Below the pieces are notes generated by a model, which ran no database searches, was not told the origin of the DNA, and saw only the letters and a list, made by a program, of their open reading frames with translations. The translations under genes were made by a program, and so were the position numbers. From Ktedonospora formicarum (GTDB taxonomy: Bacteria > Chloroflexota > Ktedonobacteria > Ktedonobacterales > Ktedonobacteraceae): a stretch of 64,000 nucleotides of DNA. Positions 7,578 to 13,695 of the stretch are shown piece after piece (position 1 is the stretch's first letter; every line of letters begins with the position of its first letter). Where the stretch lies: positions 3,811,721-3,875,720 of the forward strand of contig NZ_BNJF01000001.1 in NCBI RefSeq assembly GCF_016587355.1. Reading direction: 5' to 3'.

Positions 7578-7789
7578 AGTTGCACCTCCAGTTCACTCCA
7601 GTCAGACAACGTAGGCTCGAAGCGGCCATCAGGCCAGAGAATCAGGTCATGCTCGAATCTGTATATCATGCCTCCGCCTTTGGCTCCGCTGATACGAATG
7701 TCAACCACGCGATGACCACGCACAAACAATGCTTTGTCATCCTCCAGGGCTTCAATGGCTTTACAGGCCAGTTTGAATAGGCGCTCCAT
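7574..7789 (-). CDS. Small hypothetical phage protein
   Basis: A 71-residue protein beginning MERLFKLACKAIEALEDD, then a beta-rich segment with GAKGGGMIYRF and WPDGRFEP. I chose the ATG at 7789 because AGGAGGA lies upstream; the longer open frame has no such site. It overlaps the cysteine-rich gene by 4 bases. No family recognised. Confidence 0.6.
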   Translation of the reverse strand: MERLFKLACKAIEALEDDKALFVRGHRVVDIRISGAKGGGMIYRFEHDLILWPDGRFEPTLSDWSELEVQL

Positions 7790-7790
7790 G

Positions 7791-8045
7791 TTATTTCTTC
7801 CTCCTGGGCAAGTTCTCGCCCTGCGTTTTTCCGTCCAGTTCAGACCATGACCACCAACGCAGTTTGGTCCCGTCAAGCTTCAATTCAGCCTTCACCGCTC
7901 CATACTCGTTTTTGGCGTCAGCCAGCAGGCGGTCAATACGAGTGCGTGTGTACTGCTTCTCTGGATTCGTGTTCTGGTGCCCCTCACAGTTATGCAGGCA
8001 ACCCCGATACCAGACCAGCACTGAATAGTTCATCTTGTCTTCCAT
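7791..8045 (-). CDS. Small hypothetical phage protein
   Basis: An 84-residue basic protein (NYSVLVWYRGCLHNCEGHQN, then a helix rich in Lys/Arg and a KLRWWSWSEL strand). The ATG at 8045 follows GGAGG with 8-base spacing. It lies one base from the next gene. Function is unknown. Confidence 0.6.
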   Translation of the reverse strand: MEDKMNYSVLVWYRGCLHNCEGHQNTNPEKQYTRTRIDRLLADAKNEYGAVKAELKLDGTKLRWWSWSELDGKTQGENLPRRKK

Positions 8046-8087
8046 CGCTTTATCCTCCAGGCCAGGGGCCGAAGCCCTTAGCGTCAA

Positions 8088-8798
8088 CTATTTGCCATGT
8101 AGGAGTGCCGCACAGACTGCCATCTGTGGTCGATTCTCAGTCGCGTAGACTGGTATCCAGACACTATCCTGCTTGTCGAAGCCGTGTGCTTGAGCGCAAT
8201 CAACACAGATGTCGATGTCGCTCGCAGTGTAGCCAATGATTTTCGCGTCACTCGTGGCACCTTCCCACATGTTCAACCCCTTGGACCAATGGACCTTGAT
8301 GTCCTGCCCGTTGTGCTGTATGAGGGGTAAAGCGGCACCCTCCTCCCAGACCAGGAAATACTCACCAATCACGCCATTGATGGACGCCTCCACATAGCCG
8401 CTTGTTTCTAGTTCCATCTCAGTCCCATGTACAATGGCAGAGAGCTTACTGGCAAAGTTCGCGTGGTAGCGTGTCAGTGTACGCAGGAAGGCCAGTTGAT
8501 TCTCAGGACCAGTGCAAGCGTCCAGTTCAGCCCTATATTGTTGGGCCAGATACTCCGTGTCACTGGTCACGCTATCCAGGTAGGGTAGGAACTTTGCGCC
8601 ATATTTCTTGGGCGAGAGAGCACGCTTGATGACTTCAGTCTGGTAGGTCAGGGAGATGACAGCCGCTCTGTCTTTCGCCAGCTTCACATGCTCCTCCCCA
8701 TATTCGGCGACCATTGCAGCCTTGCGACCAGTAATGATGAGCAGGCCAGTTTGCATTGACTTCAGTTCAGCTTTCAGTTCCTCACGAATGACGTTCAT
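8088..8798 (-). CDS. Hypothetical phage protein, 236 residues
   Basis: No family recognised. The first half is helical (EELKAELKSMQTGLLIITGR, later a YLAQQYRAELDAC helix) and the second half is beta-rich with aromatic residues (GEYFLVWEEGAALPLIQHNG). It carries the conserved leader (AGGAGAAAACACAATG) and a GGCGG/CCGCC hairpin in the 5' UTR, so it heads the transcript for the small genes downstream. It is one of the larger proteins of the inverted-repeat block. Confidence 0.6.
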   Translation of the reverse strand: MNVIREELKAELKSMQTGLLIITGRKAAMVAEYGEEHVKLAKDRAAVISLTYQTEVIKRALSPKKYGAKFLPYLDSVTSDTEYLAQQYRAELDACTGPENQLAFLRTLTRYHANFASKLSAIVHGTEMELETSGYVEASINGVIGEYFLVWEEGAALPLIQHNGQDIKVHWSKGLNMWEGATSDAKIIGYTASDIDICVDCAQAHGFDKQDSVWIPVYATENRPQMAVCAALLHGK

Positions 8799-8910
8799 TG
8801 TGTTTTCTCCTGTTCCGTGTTAGGCGGAAGAGAGTCACTCCCGCCCGTCGACAAAAAGTTATTATTTCGACAAAAAATAGTCAGCTATCTATTTTGATGT
8901 ATCTACAATT

Positions 8911-9096
8911 CTACACATGCAGAGTATGGGCCAGTGTCAGAAACCAGTGGACTATTTGCATCACGTGTTCATAGTCCCATCGAGCCAGGGTGTTAAACGC
9001 GTCAATCAAGGGGAGTAGAGAGACGTGACCGCCATAGAGGGCCAGTCCAACCACGATACAAACCAGTAGTGCCAGGGCGATAATAAAGCGTTTCAT
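8911..9096 (-). CDS. Small single-pass membrane protein
   Basis: A 61-residue protein starting MKRFIIALALLVCIVVGLAL, a clear membrane helix or signal anchor, followed by a short amphipathic tail (HVMQIVHWFLTLAHTLHV). A GAGGAGA site precedes the ATG. It lies between a tRNA-like element and the 236-residue gene. Function is unknown; the size would fit a toxin, spanin or regulator peptide. Confidence 0.55.
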   Translation of the reverse strand: MKRFIIALALLVCIVVGLALYGGHVSLLPLIDAFNTLARWDYEHVMQIVHWFLTLAHTLHV

Positions 9097-9141
9097 GTCA
9101 GTTTCTCCTCAGTTCAGAAATAGTCTGTGCAGGTTGCACAA

Positions 9142-9186
9142 AGGGGAGTAGGGAGTCGAACCCTGCCAGCTACCGCTAGCTCCCCT
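9142..9186 (-). ncRNA. Mini tRNA-like element lacking an anticodon arm
   Basis: On the minus strand, AGGGGAG and CTCCCCT form a perfect 7-bp acceptor. A GCTA-GCGG-TAGC hairpin sits at the D-arm position, and a GGGTTCGACTCCC T-arm core follows. Only 45 nt separate the ends, so the anticodon arm is missing. It lies just downstream of the gene at 9195. It may be a deleted tRNA, an aminoacyl-acceptor mimic or an integration-site relic. Confidence 0.5.
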
Positions 9187-9194
9187 ACGTCCGA

Positions 9195-9887
9195 TTAGTA
9201 CCAGCGACAGCTAATCTCTTTGTGGCTGGTATAGGCTTGACCGTCAGACTCACCACCAGCAATTCTGGCATTCTCCCACAGCATGGCAGCAGTCACGACA
9301 GGTGGGTACTCAGGATAGAGCGCCTGACACTCTGCCAGCATGCGCTTCTCAGTTGCGAGATAGTAGGTAACTTTGGCTTTGGTTTTGCCAGCCAGTTTTT
9401 CCTGGTCGATGCCAAGGCGCTTGCAATGCCATGTGTCAATCGTGAGCAGCTTTGTGTATAGAGGGTTGTAAATAAAGAGCGCCCAGGAAACCAGCTTGCA
9501 AGCCATGCCAGGGATAAGAGCAACCATTTTTTCGCGCCATGCCTGTTGGCTCTCTAGTGTGTTGCCAGCATCGAAGTTCAGAAGCCCTTGCTTGTGTAGG
9601 CTCTCCAGAGCGTATAGGCAGTCGATGTGAGATTGCATAAGGCCAGCAGGGAACTTGTTCCCAGGCTTGCGACCGAGTGTATCTTTCAGCTCCTCTTGAT
9701 CTTCTGGCAAGCCATTTTCCAGGTACTTTTCAGCCAGGATGCGAACATATTGACCGTTGATAGTGAGCTTTACACGCTTGCTCAGAGCACTTGCCCAGAA
9801 GGCGAGTAGCACGCTAGGCTCATTGTCGCCGTGTAGAATCTCGCTCATAGCTGTGTAGGTTTCTTGGATAGTGACTTGCGTTTTCAT
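9195..9887 (-). CDS. Hypothetical protein with HhH-GPD-like segment
   Basis: A 230-residue protein. The segment LIPGMACKLVSWALFIYNP, then LLTIDTWHCKRLGI (residues ~125-160), resembles the helix-hairpin-helix plus catalytic Asp motif of base-excision glycosylases (G-x-K-x-A...DxHxxR), but the hairpin is imperfect and the rest is not recognised. A distant DNA-glycosylase-like role is therefore only possible. It has a conserved leader (ATTGTTGTGTTTTCT on the plus strand) and its own promoter. Confidence 0.55.
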   Translation of the reverse strand: MKTQVTIQETYTAMSEILHGDNEPSVLLAFWASALSKRVKLTINGQYVRILAEKYLENGLPEDQEELKDTLGRKPGNKFPAGLMQSHIDCLYALESLHKQGLLNFDAGNTLESQQAWREKMVALIPGMACKLVSWALFIYNPLYTKLLTIDTWHCKRLGIDQEKLAGKTKAKVTYYLATEKRMLAECQALYPEYPPVVTAAMLWENARIAGGESDGQAYTSHKEISCRWY

Positions 9888-9940
9888 TGTTGTGTTTTCT
9901 TCCTGCTTGTTTTTGCTTCGACATTATCGCGTCTGTTGAT

Positions 9941-9969
9941 ATTGTAGATACTTAGATAAATTGTGTAAA
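9941..9969 (-). promoter_or_regulatory. Promoter for the 230-residue gene
   Basis: On the minus strand, TTTACA (9964-9969), a 17-bp spacer and TACAAT (9941-9946) form a clear sigma-70-like promoter. A TTCGACATTAT word lies just downstream at 9917-9927. Confidence 0.65.
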
Positions 9970-10259
9970 GCACATGATGAAACACGTTGCATGTATTTTG
10001 TTGAAGTTTCAACGTAAGCTCATAAAACCTATCTGATGAGAAATGCTGTGAGATGGCTCTGGAAGCGGTACTATTGAATTTTGATGAATTTTGGAAAGTC
10101 GTAAAAAGTCGTTTGGTGGGATGCAACATAGTGTCGCAAAAGTGTCTACCAGCTCATACTTTTTGCCCTTTTAATCTCTACTATAAACACACATAAAGCG
10201 GCTCTGGTAGTGGTACGAGGGGATGTATAGTTGTGAGTTGATATTTTGCTGCTCCTTAT

Positions 10260-10309
10260 ATGGGAAAGATAAAAGCGAATGAATATGGGAAAGATAAAAG
10301 CGAATGAAT
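10260..10309. repeat. Perfect tandem 25-bp duplication
   Basis: Two head-to-tail copies of a 25-bp unit beginning ATGGGAAAGATAAAAGCG, at 10260-10284 and 10285-10309, with no gap. Confidence 0.9.
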
Positions 10310-10536
10310 TGCGGGGTGGTGGGTGGAAAGATTGTAGCTTTGTAGTGAGTGGTATGTATGTGTAGTGTGTTGAATAGTTAGATACGCTATGTATCCCTGG
10401 TAGTGCTCTGGAGAGATGGTGGCTAGTGGGTAGTTACCTAGTGAGTATAAAGTGAGTAGGGATAGTGGGATGGTGTTATGCACCTATCCTCATTCGCTCT
10501 ATTCTGTGTGGTGGGTATTTATCTTTCTTCTGTTTA

Positions 10537-10634
10537 CAGAGATAGAGAGAGAAGTGAGAGAGAGAATAGAGAGATAGCTAGAGTGATTATGAGATAGAGA
10601 GATAGAGAGAAGAGAAGAAAAGAGCGATAGAGGC
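10537..10634. repeat. Purine-rich GA tract
   Basis: About 100 bases almost entirely of A and G on the plus strand, built of GAGATA/GAGA units with few interruptions. It is non-coding and close to the right arm of the inverted repeat. Confidence 0.8.
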
Positions 10635-10876
10635 AAGTAGCTATAGAACAAAGCTCTTATCATTCTCATTTGCACGCTATACCGCTATAGAAAAAGGAAG
10701 TGCGCAGGCCCGACAATGTCGCGAAAAGATGCAGAGGAAGTGCTCGCTCAAATCAACCCGCTCCCTGGAAACCTTTTCCGGCCAATTAACACTAATAAAA
10801 CTATATTATTTCCCCCATAACCCCTCAATTCTATCGCACCGAAGCGAAGCGGAGGTTGGGGTGAAGCCGTAGGCGA

Positions 10877-11092
10877 GGGGCAAAGCCCCTTACCTCCTTA
10901 TTAGTTATTTATTAGTTTATTTATTGTCTAAATATCTCGTGCTGCTGTACGGACAAGTGCGTTCATTCTACTGACATTAGAGAGAGCAGCGTTCATCCTA
11001 TTGAACATCGACGTTCATTTCAATGAACACCACTGTTCATTCTACTGAACATGTTCATTTTATTGAACACCCTGCGTTCATTTGATTGAACA
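10877..11092. repeat. Right arm of long inverted repeat with six 18-bp palindromes
   Basis: This is the inverted partner of 5841-6033. From the inside out it has a GGGGC-AAA-GCCCC hairpin (10877-10889), an AT-rich stretch with TTTATTGTCTAAA, the GCTGCTGTACGGACAAG element (10940-10956), then palindromes YGTTCA-N6-TGAACA starting at 10960 (degenerate right half), 10990, 11012, 11034, 11052 and 11075. It points toward the structured leader and membrane-protein gene at 11390, just as the left arm points toward the membrane protein at 5763. Confidence 0.9.
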
Positions 11093-11167
11093 TAGACAAA
11101 GTAATATAGTGAGTTTTTGTTGATAATGCAAAATTGGTTGAAAAAGTGGGGCAAACTTCGACAAATA

Positions 11168-11176
11168 TGATATAAT
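11168..11176 (+). promoter_or_regulatory. Extended -10 promoter for leader RNA
   Basis: TGATATAAT is a perfect extended -10 box; no good -35 is present, as is common for this class. Transcription would start near 11183, so the structured leader would be transcribed from its first bases. The palindrome array ends 76 bases upstream. Confidence 0.6.
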
Positions 11177-11182
11177 ATAGAT

Positions 11183-11336
11183 GTCACTAAAAATTTGAGA
11201 GCGCCTGTTCTCGATGCCTGGGTGGACTGATCCTCCGGCCACAACCGCTCGGAAGGACCAGACCCCACGGACCAACTGAGTTCCAGGCATGCAGAAGGGA
11301 CCAGAAGCAACTCCTACATCGTTCCTGGTCCCTTTT
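11183..11336 (+). ncRNA. Structured leader RNA ending in an intrinsic terminator
   Basis: ATGCCTGG (11214-11221) pairs with CCAGGCAT (11283-11290), enclosing a hairpin in which CTGATCCTCCGG (11227-11238) pairs with CTCGGAAGGACCAG (11248-11261). The next stem, AAGGGACCAG (11295-11304) with CTGGTCCCTT (11325-11334), runs into TTTT, a terminator. CTGGTCC of the terminator could instead pair with GGACCAG at 11255-11261, so two exclusive folds exist. It is either an attenuator for the membrane-protein gene at 11390 or a free phage small RNA. Confidence 0.6.
11295..11336 (+). terminator. Intrinsic terminator upstream of membrane-protein gene
   Basis: A 10-bp perfect stem, AAGGGACCAG/CTGGTCCCTT, with a 20-nt loop, followed by TTTT. 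It ends 53 bases before the downstream start, so gene expression would need readthrough or refolding. Confidence 0.75.
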
Positions 11337-11389
11337 GTCGATTACATCGACACTTCCAGAGTATCAGGGAGTGTCAAGGGGGAATGAAC

Positions 11390-12322
11390 GTGAAGTTTCT
11401 TTGGAAGAGCACTGAGCAGAAGCCGCAAGAAGCGGTGAAGCCAGCCGATGATGGCATGCACGACAATGTGAAAGCCACCTTCGTCAACTGGACTGCCACG
11501 ATTGTCCCGTTTGCACTCGGTCTATTACTTGCCATATCGAATGGTTATTTCTTCGCCGGGTTTCAAGACTTTCATCCTGGCGACGTTTCCAACTTCATTG
11601 CCTGGGGATCAGGGTTTGCTATCGAAGCAGCTACCCTGGCGGCAGTGTTCAATGCGAGCCTGCGACTGAAAGCAGGTGATAAGAAGGGTTTCCGAGCCTC
11701 TCTCGCAGTAGGGGTGCTCCTGGCACTCATCTCATTCACAGCGCAGTATGTGTTCTTGCAGATGTCACTCGCCAACGGTTTTCTGAGAGTCAACGACAGC
11801 GCCATTGATAAGATGCCGCTTTTCAGCATGCTGGTTGGCGTTGGTGGGTTTCAGGGACACGATGTTTTGTTCCTGATCCGAGCCAGTGCGTACCACGTTG
11901 CTGAATTTGCCTGCACGTTTCTGATCGCTGGCAAAGGAGTGACGCATTCAAAAAAATTAGAGTTACAGCGCCAGGACTTCGAGTCTTCAATGGCAGAGGC
12001 GCAGCAGCAGATGGTTCTCTCGTTCATGAAAGCGATTAACGAGAACATGACTGCAATGATGGCCTCGAACCAGAAGCTCCTGAGCCAGCAGTTCTCGCAG
12101 GTACTCACAGGCATTGAGCAACCAGTTCCAAGGGTGGAGCTTTCAGCAGCTTACGTCACTCCAGCCCCGCTCCCACAGATCGAGTCTCCGACGCAGACCA
12201 CATCTGAACTGAGTGCGGCAGCGATTGCCGAAGCACTGGCGGAACAGGCAAAAAAAGAGAGGGTTCTCTGGAAGCCACAGCCCCAACCGGAGAACCTGAG
12301 CAAACAGGGGCCAATCGAGTAA
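11390..12322 (+). CDS. Polytopic membrane protein (zero-frame product)
   Basis: I prefer GTG at 11390 (310 residues) because the AAGGGGG site overlaps the ATG at 11384 but is well spaced for the GTG. There are about four hydrophobic segments: TIVPFALGLLLAISNGYFF, an FAIEAATLAAVFN region, LAVGVLLALISFTAQYVFL, and VAEFACTFLIAG. A long cytoplasmic-type coiled tail rich in Gln/Met and Pro follows. Function is unknown. The run GC-AAAAAAA-GAG at 12248-12259 lies near the end, and the -1 frame there stays open to 12534. Confidence 0.7.
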   Translation: MKFLWKSTEQKPQEAVKPADDGMHDNVKATFVNWTATIVPFALGLLLAISNGYFFAGFQDFHPGDVSNFIAWGSGFAIEAATLAAVFNASLRLKAGDKKGFRASLAVGVLLALISFTAQYVFLQMSLANGFLRVNDSAIDKMPLFSMLVGVGGFQGHDVLFLIRASAYHVAEFACTFLIAGKGVTHSKKLELQRQDFESSMAEAQQQMVLSFMKAINENMTAMMASNQKLLSQQFSQVLTGIEQPVPRVELSAAYVTPAPLPQIESPTQTTSELSAAAIAEALAEQAKKERVLWKPQPQPENLSKQGPIE

Positions 12323-12534
12323 AGCGTACACCTGATGACGTGAAGCAGCTTCTCCTGGCCTACCTGGACGCTGGCGAAAGCTGGCCTGAAGAGGTGAATA
12401 CGGAGCTTCGGAAGTATTATCGGCGTACCTACCTCAATCCTAGAGGAAGTAAGCATACTCTATACCTGGCCTGGAGGCAGGAATGGGAAGAGTCACATGG
12501 AATCACCTACTTGCCTAATAAGCGAGTGAACTAA
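12250..12534 (+). CDS. Candidate -1 frameshift extension of the membrane protein
   Basis: The run A-AAA-AAA at 12250-12256 is a classic -1 slippery heptamer in register with the membrane-protein frame. From it the -1 frame is open with no stop through 12534, adding a domain with DDVKQLLLAYLDAGESW and LRKYYRRTYLNPRGSKH. The only internal start is GTG 12340, without a ribosome site. The added part is basic and helical and could bind nucleic acid. Frameshifting is inferred; a separate weakly translated gene from 12340 is the alternative. Confidence 0.5.
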   Translation, partial: KKREGSLEATAPTGEPEQTGANRVKRTPDDVKQLLLAYLDAGESWPEEVNTELRKYYRRTYLNPRGSKHTLYLAWRQEWEESHGITYLPNKRVN

Positions 12535-12540
12535 GAATGC

Positions 12541-12598
12541 TGACCTGAGCATGTCGTTAAACTGCTCCGTCGAATAGTGGGAGACGTTAAACTACCCC
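12541..12598 (+). repeat. Dispersed direct repeat R1 (with partial second copy)
   Basis: GACCTGAGCAT then GTCGTTAAACTGCTCC (12542-12568), with a shortened copy ACGTTAAACTACCCC (12584-12598). It belongs to a family with R2 (13078), R3 (13592) and R4 (16725), all in the same orientation. Confidence 0.8.
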
Positions 12599-12602
12599 GT
12601 AA

Positions 12603-12673
12603 TGTGGGTTGGTGCAACGGTAGCACAGCGGCCTCATAAGTCGCAAATTAGGGTTCGATTCCCTGATCCGCAA
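12603..12673 (+). tRNA. tRNA-Met-type (anticodon CAT)
   Basis: The acceptor TGTGGGT pairs with ATCCGCA, including two G-U pairs. The anticodon arm is GCGGC-CTCATAA-GTCGC with CAT at 12635-12637. The T arm is TAGGG-TTCGATT-CCCTG. The D arm is short. It is plausibly an elongator or initiator Met tRNA, or an Ile2 tRNA if the C is modified. No CCA is encoded. It is the first unit of a phage tRNA-like cluster. Confidence 0.75.
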
Positions 12674-12712
12674 TGGTGGTTTGTCAGTCTCCACATGAAA
12701 TAGGATGGACTA

Positions 12713-12796
12713 CTCACTGTGCCAGAGTCCGGCCTAATGGGCGTACCGAGAGTAGGTACGAGCGTGAGTACGAGGGTTCGAATCCCTCCAGTGAGT
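12713..12796 (+). tRNA. Class II tRNA, probably Leu (GAG)
   Basis: The perfect 7-bp acceptor is CTCACTG/CAGTGAG. A D arm CCA...TGG holds the conserved GG. The anticodon stem is GTACC/GGTAC with loop GAGAGTA. The variable region is long and the T arm GAGGG-TTCGAAT-CCCTC is perfect. The long variable arm fits a Leu, Ser or Tyr tRNA, and the loop position reads GAG (Leu). Position 33 is A, not the usual U, so activity is uncertain. Confidence 0.6.
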
Positions 12797-12797
12797 A

Positions 12798-12898
12798 TAG
12801 CAGCGTACCAGAGTGGACAAATGGGCGAGAGAGCACTTGCGTTTTGCGCGAGCAGCACTTGTGCGAAAGCTACGCAGGTTCGAATCCTGCCCTGTTAG
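12798..12898 (+). tRNA. Degenerate tRNA-like element
   Basis: The T arm GCAGG-TTCGAAT-CCTGC is perfect and an acceptor TAGCAGC/CCTGTTA is nearly complete (one mismatch, one G-U). The middle is 20-30 nt too long for a normal tRNA. CTTGC-GTTTTGC-GCGAG could be an anticodon arm reading TTT. It may be a pseudo-tRNA or an insertion-bearing copy. Confidence 0.4.
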
Positions 12899-13020
12899 GC
12901 ATAGCTTCGGGAACGATGGATGCCGAGCGGTACCTGCTCCCTTTCCGCGATATAAATGTGGGGGCTTTTCCTGGGCATGAAAGCAATAAAACTGCCCGGC
13001 ATGGCGGTAAAGTGCCTCCG

Positions 13021-13077
13021 GTGAGAACGCTGGCGAGGTGGTCCAGAGGTGTGTGGTTCGACTCCACTTGCTGCAAT
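13021..13077 (+). tRNA. tRNA remnant with T-arm core only
   Basis: GTGG-TTCGACT-CCAC (13053-13067) is a T-arm core followed by an acceptor-like TTGCTGCA. No convincing anticodon or 5' acceptor is found. It closes the tRNA-like cluster just before repeat R2. Confidence 0.3.
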
Positions 13078-13112
13078 TGACCTGGGTATAGTCGTTAAAC
13101 TGCCCTTCCCCC
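13078..13112 (+). repeat. Dispersed direct repeat R2
   Basis: GACCTGGGTATA then GTCGTTAAACTGCCC and a run of C. It lies between the tRNA cluster and the small membrane-protein gene. Confidence 0.85.
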
Positions 13113-13119
13113 ATAAAAA

Positions 13120-13152
13120 GAAAGGCCAGCCGGAGTGGCTGACCCTTCCTGA
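13120..13152 (-). terminator. Terminator of small membrane-protein gene
   Basis: On the minus strand, GTCAGCC-ACTCC-GGCTGGC forms a stem followed by TTTCTTTTT, a strong intrinsic terminator placed just after the stop at 13158. Confidence 0.75.
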
Positions 13153-13157
13153 TCTAT

Positions 13158-13505
13158 TCAATCTGCTTTGCTCTTGGTTTTCCGTGGGAGATGGTTTGCT
13201 ATTGCTTTCACACCATCCACTCCACAGTATGCCGCGATTATCCCCGCAATCAACACAAAAGCGTCTGGACTTTTCAAAAGAACGGCAAGTGTAAATCCAC
13301 CAATAAGCACAAGCAACATCAATATTGCTTTGAAGTCTTGTGGTAGGCATCGATACACTGCATCTTTGAGCGCCAGATCCTTCTTGCGTGCCTCCTCAAT
13401 TGCGGGAACAGCCAATTGGCTGATCAGTGCTTGCGATTCAGAGCGCGTTTTCGACCTCGTGCTCTTATCGCTGTTTCCATTTCTAGAAATCATGATTTTA
13501 CTCAT
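13158..13505 (-). CDS. Small two-helix membrane protein
   Basis: A 115-residue protein with a basic hydrophilic N-terminus, then two membrane helices (FKAILMLLVLIGGFTLAVLL and AFVLIAGIIAAYCGVDGV) and a Lys/Arg-rich end. Function is unknown. It lies alone between repeats R2 and R3, on the strand opposite to the late genes, as an independent cargo unit. The ATG at 13505 has a tight GGGAAG site; an in-frame ATG at 13493 is possible. It has its own terminator. Confidence 0.65.
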   Translation of the reverse strand: MSKIMISRNGNSDKSTRSKTRSESQALISQLAVPAIEEARKKDLALKDAVYRCLPQDFKAILMLLVLIGGFTLAVLLKSPDAFVLIAGIIAAYCGVDGVKAIANHLPRKTKSKAD

Positions 13506-13591
13506 CTTCCCAGAAAGGACCTAAAAATGTACCAAAGTGGAAATATATTAACACATCCAGATATATAATGCACCAAACAAGCTTTATTATT

Positions 13592-13625
13592 TAACCTGGG
13601 TATGTCGGTAAACTGCCTTTTCCCC
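13592..13625 (+). repeat. Dispersed direct repeat R3
   Basis: AACCTGGGTAT then GTCGGTAAACTGCC and TTTTCCCC. It separates the small membrane protein from the restriction-modification unit. Confidence 0.85.
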
Positions 13626-13649
13626 TTGCTCTGTAGTTCAGACTAGTCC

Positions 13650-13692
13650 TGCGCCTTTCTTGCTACCCTAGTTCGAGTTCAAGCGCAGGAGT
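13650..13692. other. Inverted repeat after restriction gene, with T-loop-like core
   Basis: TCCTGCGC and GCGCAGGA enclose CTAGTTCGAGTT, which resembles a tRNA T loop. It lies immediately 3' of the endonuclease gene. It could be a degenerate tRNA or a weak terminator without a U run. Confidence 0.4.
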
Positions 13693-13695
13693 CAC

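Larger units (their letters stand above)
9970..10876. other. Gene-poor region with tandem and purine-rich repeats
   Basis: No convincing gene. It contains a perfect 25-bp tandem duplication starting ATGGGAAAGATAAAAGCG (10260-10284 and 10285-10309), a purine-only-like tract of GAGATA units (about 10537-10634), and AT-rich DNA. Short open frames here have no ribosome sites and odd composition. The tract could form triplex DNA or mark an origin region. Confidence 0.7.

Noticed and set aside
9195-9887. Firm DNA glycosylase call
   Set aside because: The hairpin motif is imperfect and no other family feature was seen, so only a tentative note was kept.
9884-10483. Two short minus-strand open frames in the gene desert
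   Set aside because: No ribosome sites, repeat-driven composition, and they cover promoter and tandem-repeat sequence.
10537-10634. Coding reading of the GA tract
   Set aside because: No frame shows a start with a ribosome site; it is simple-sequence DNA.
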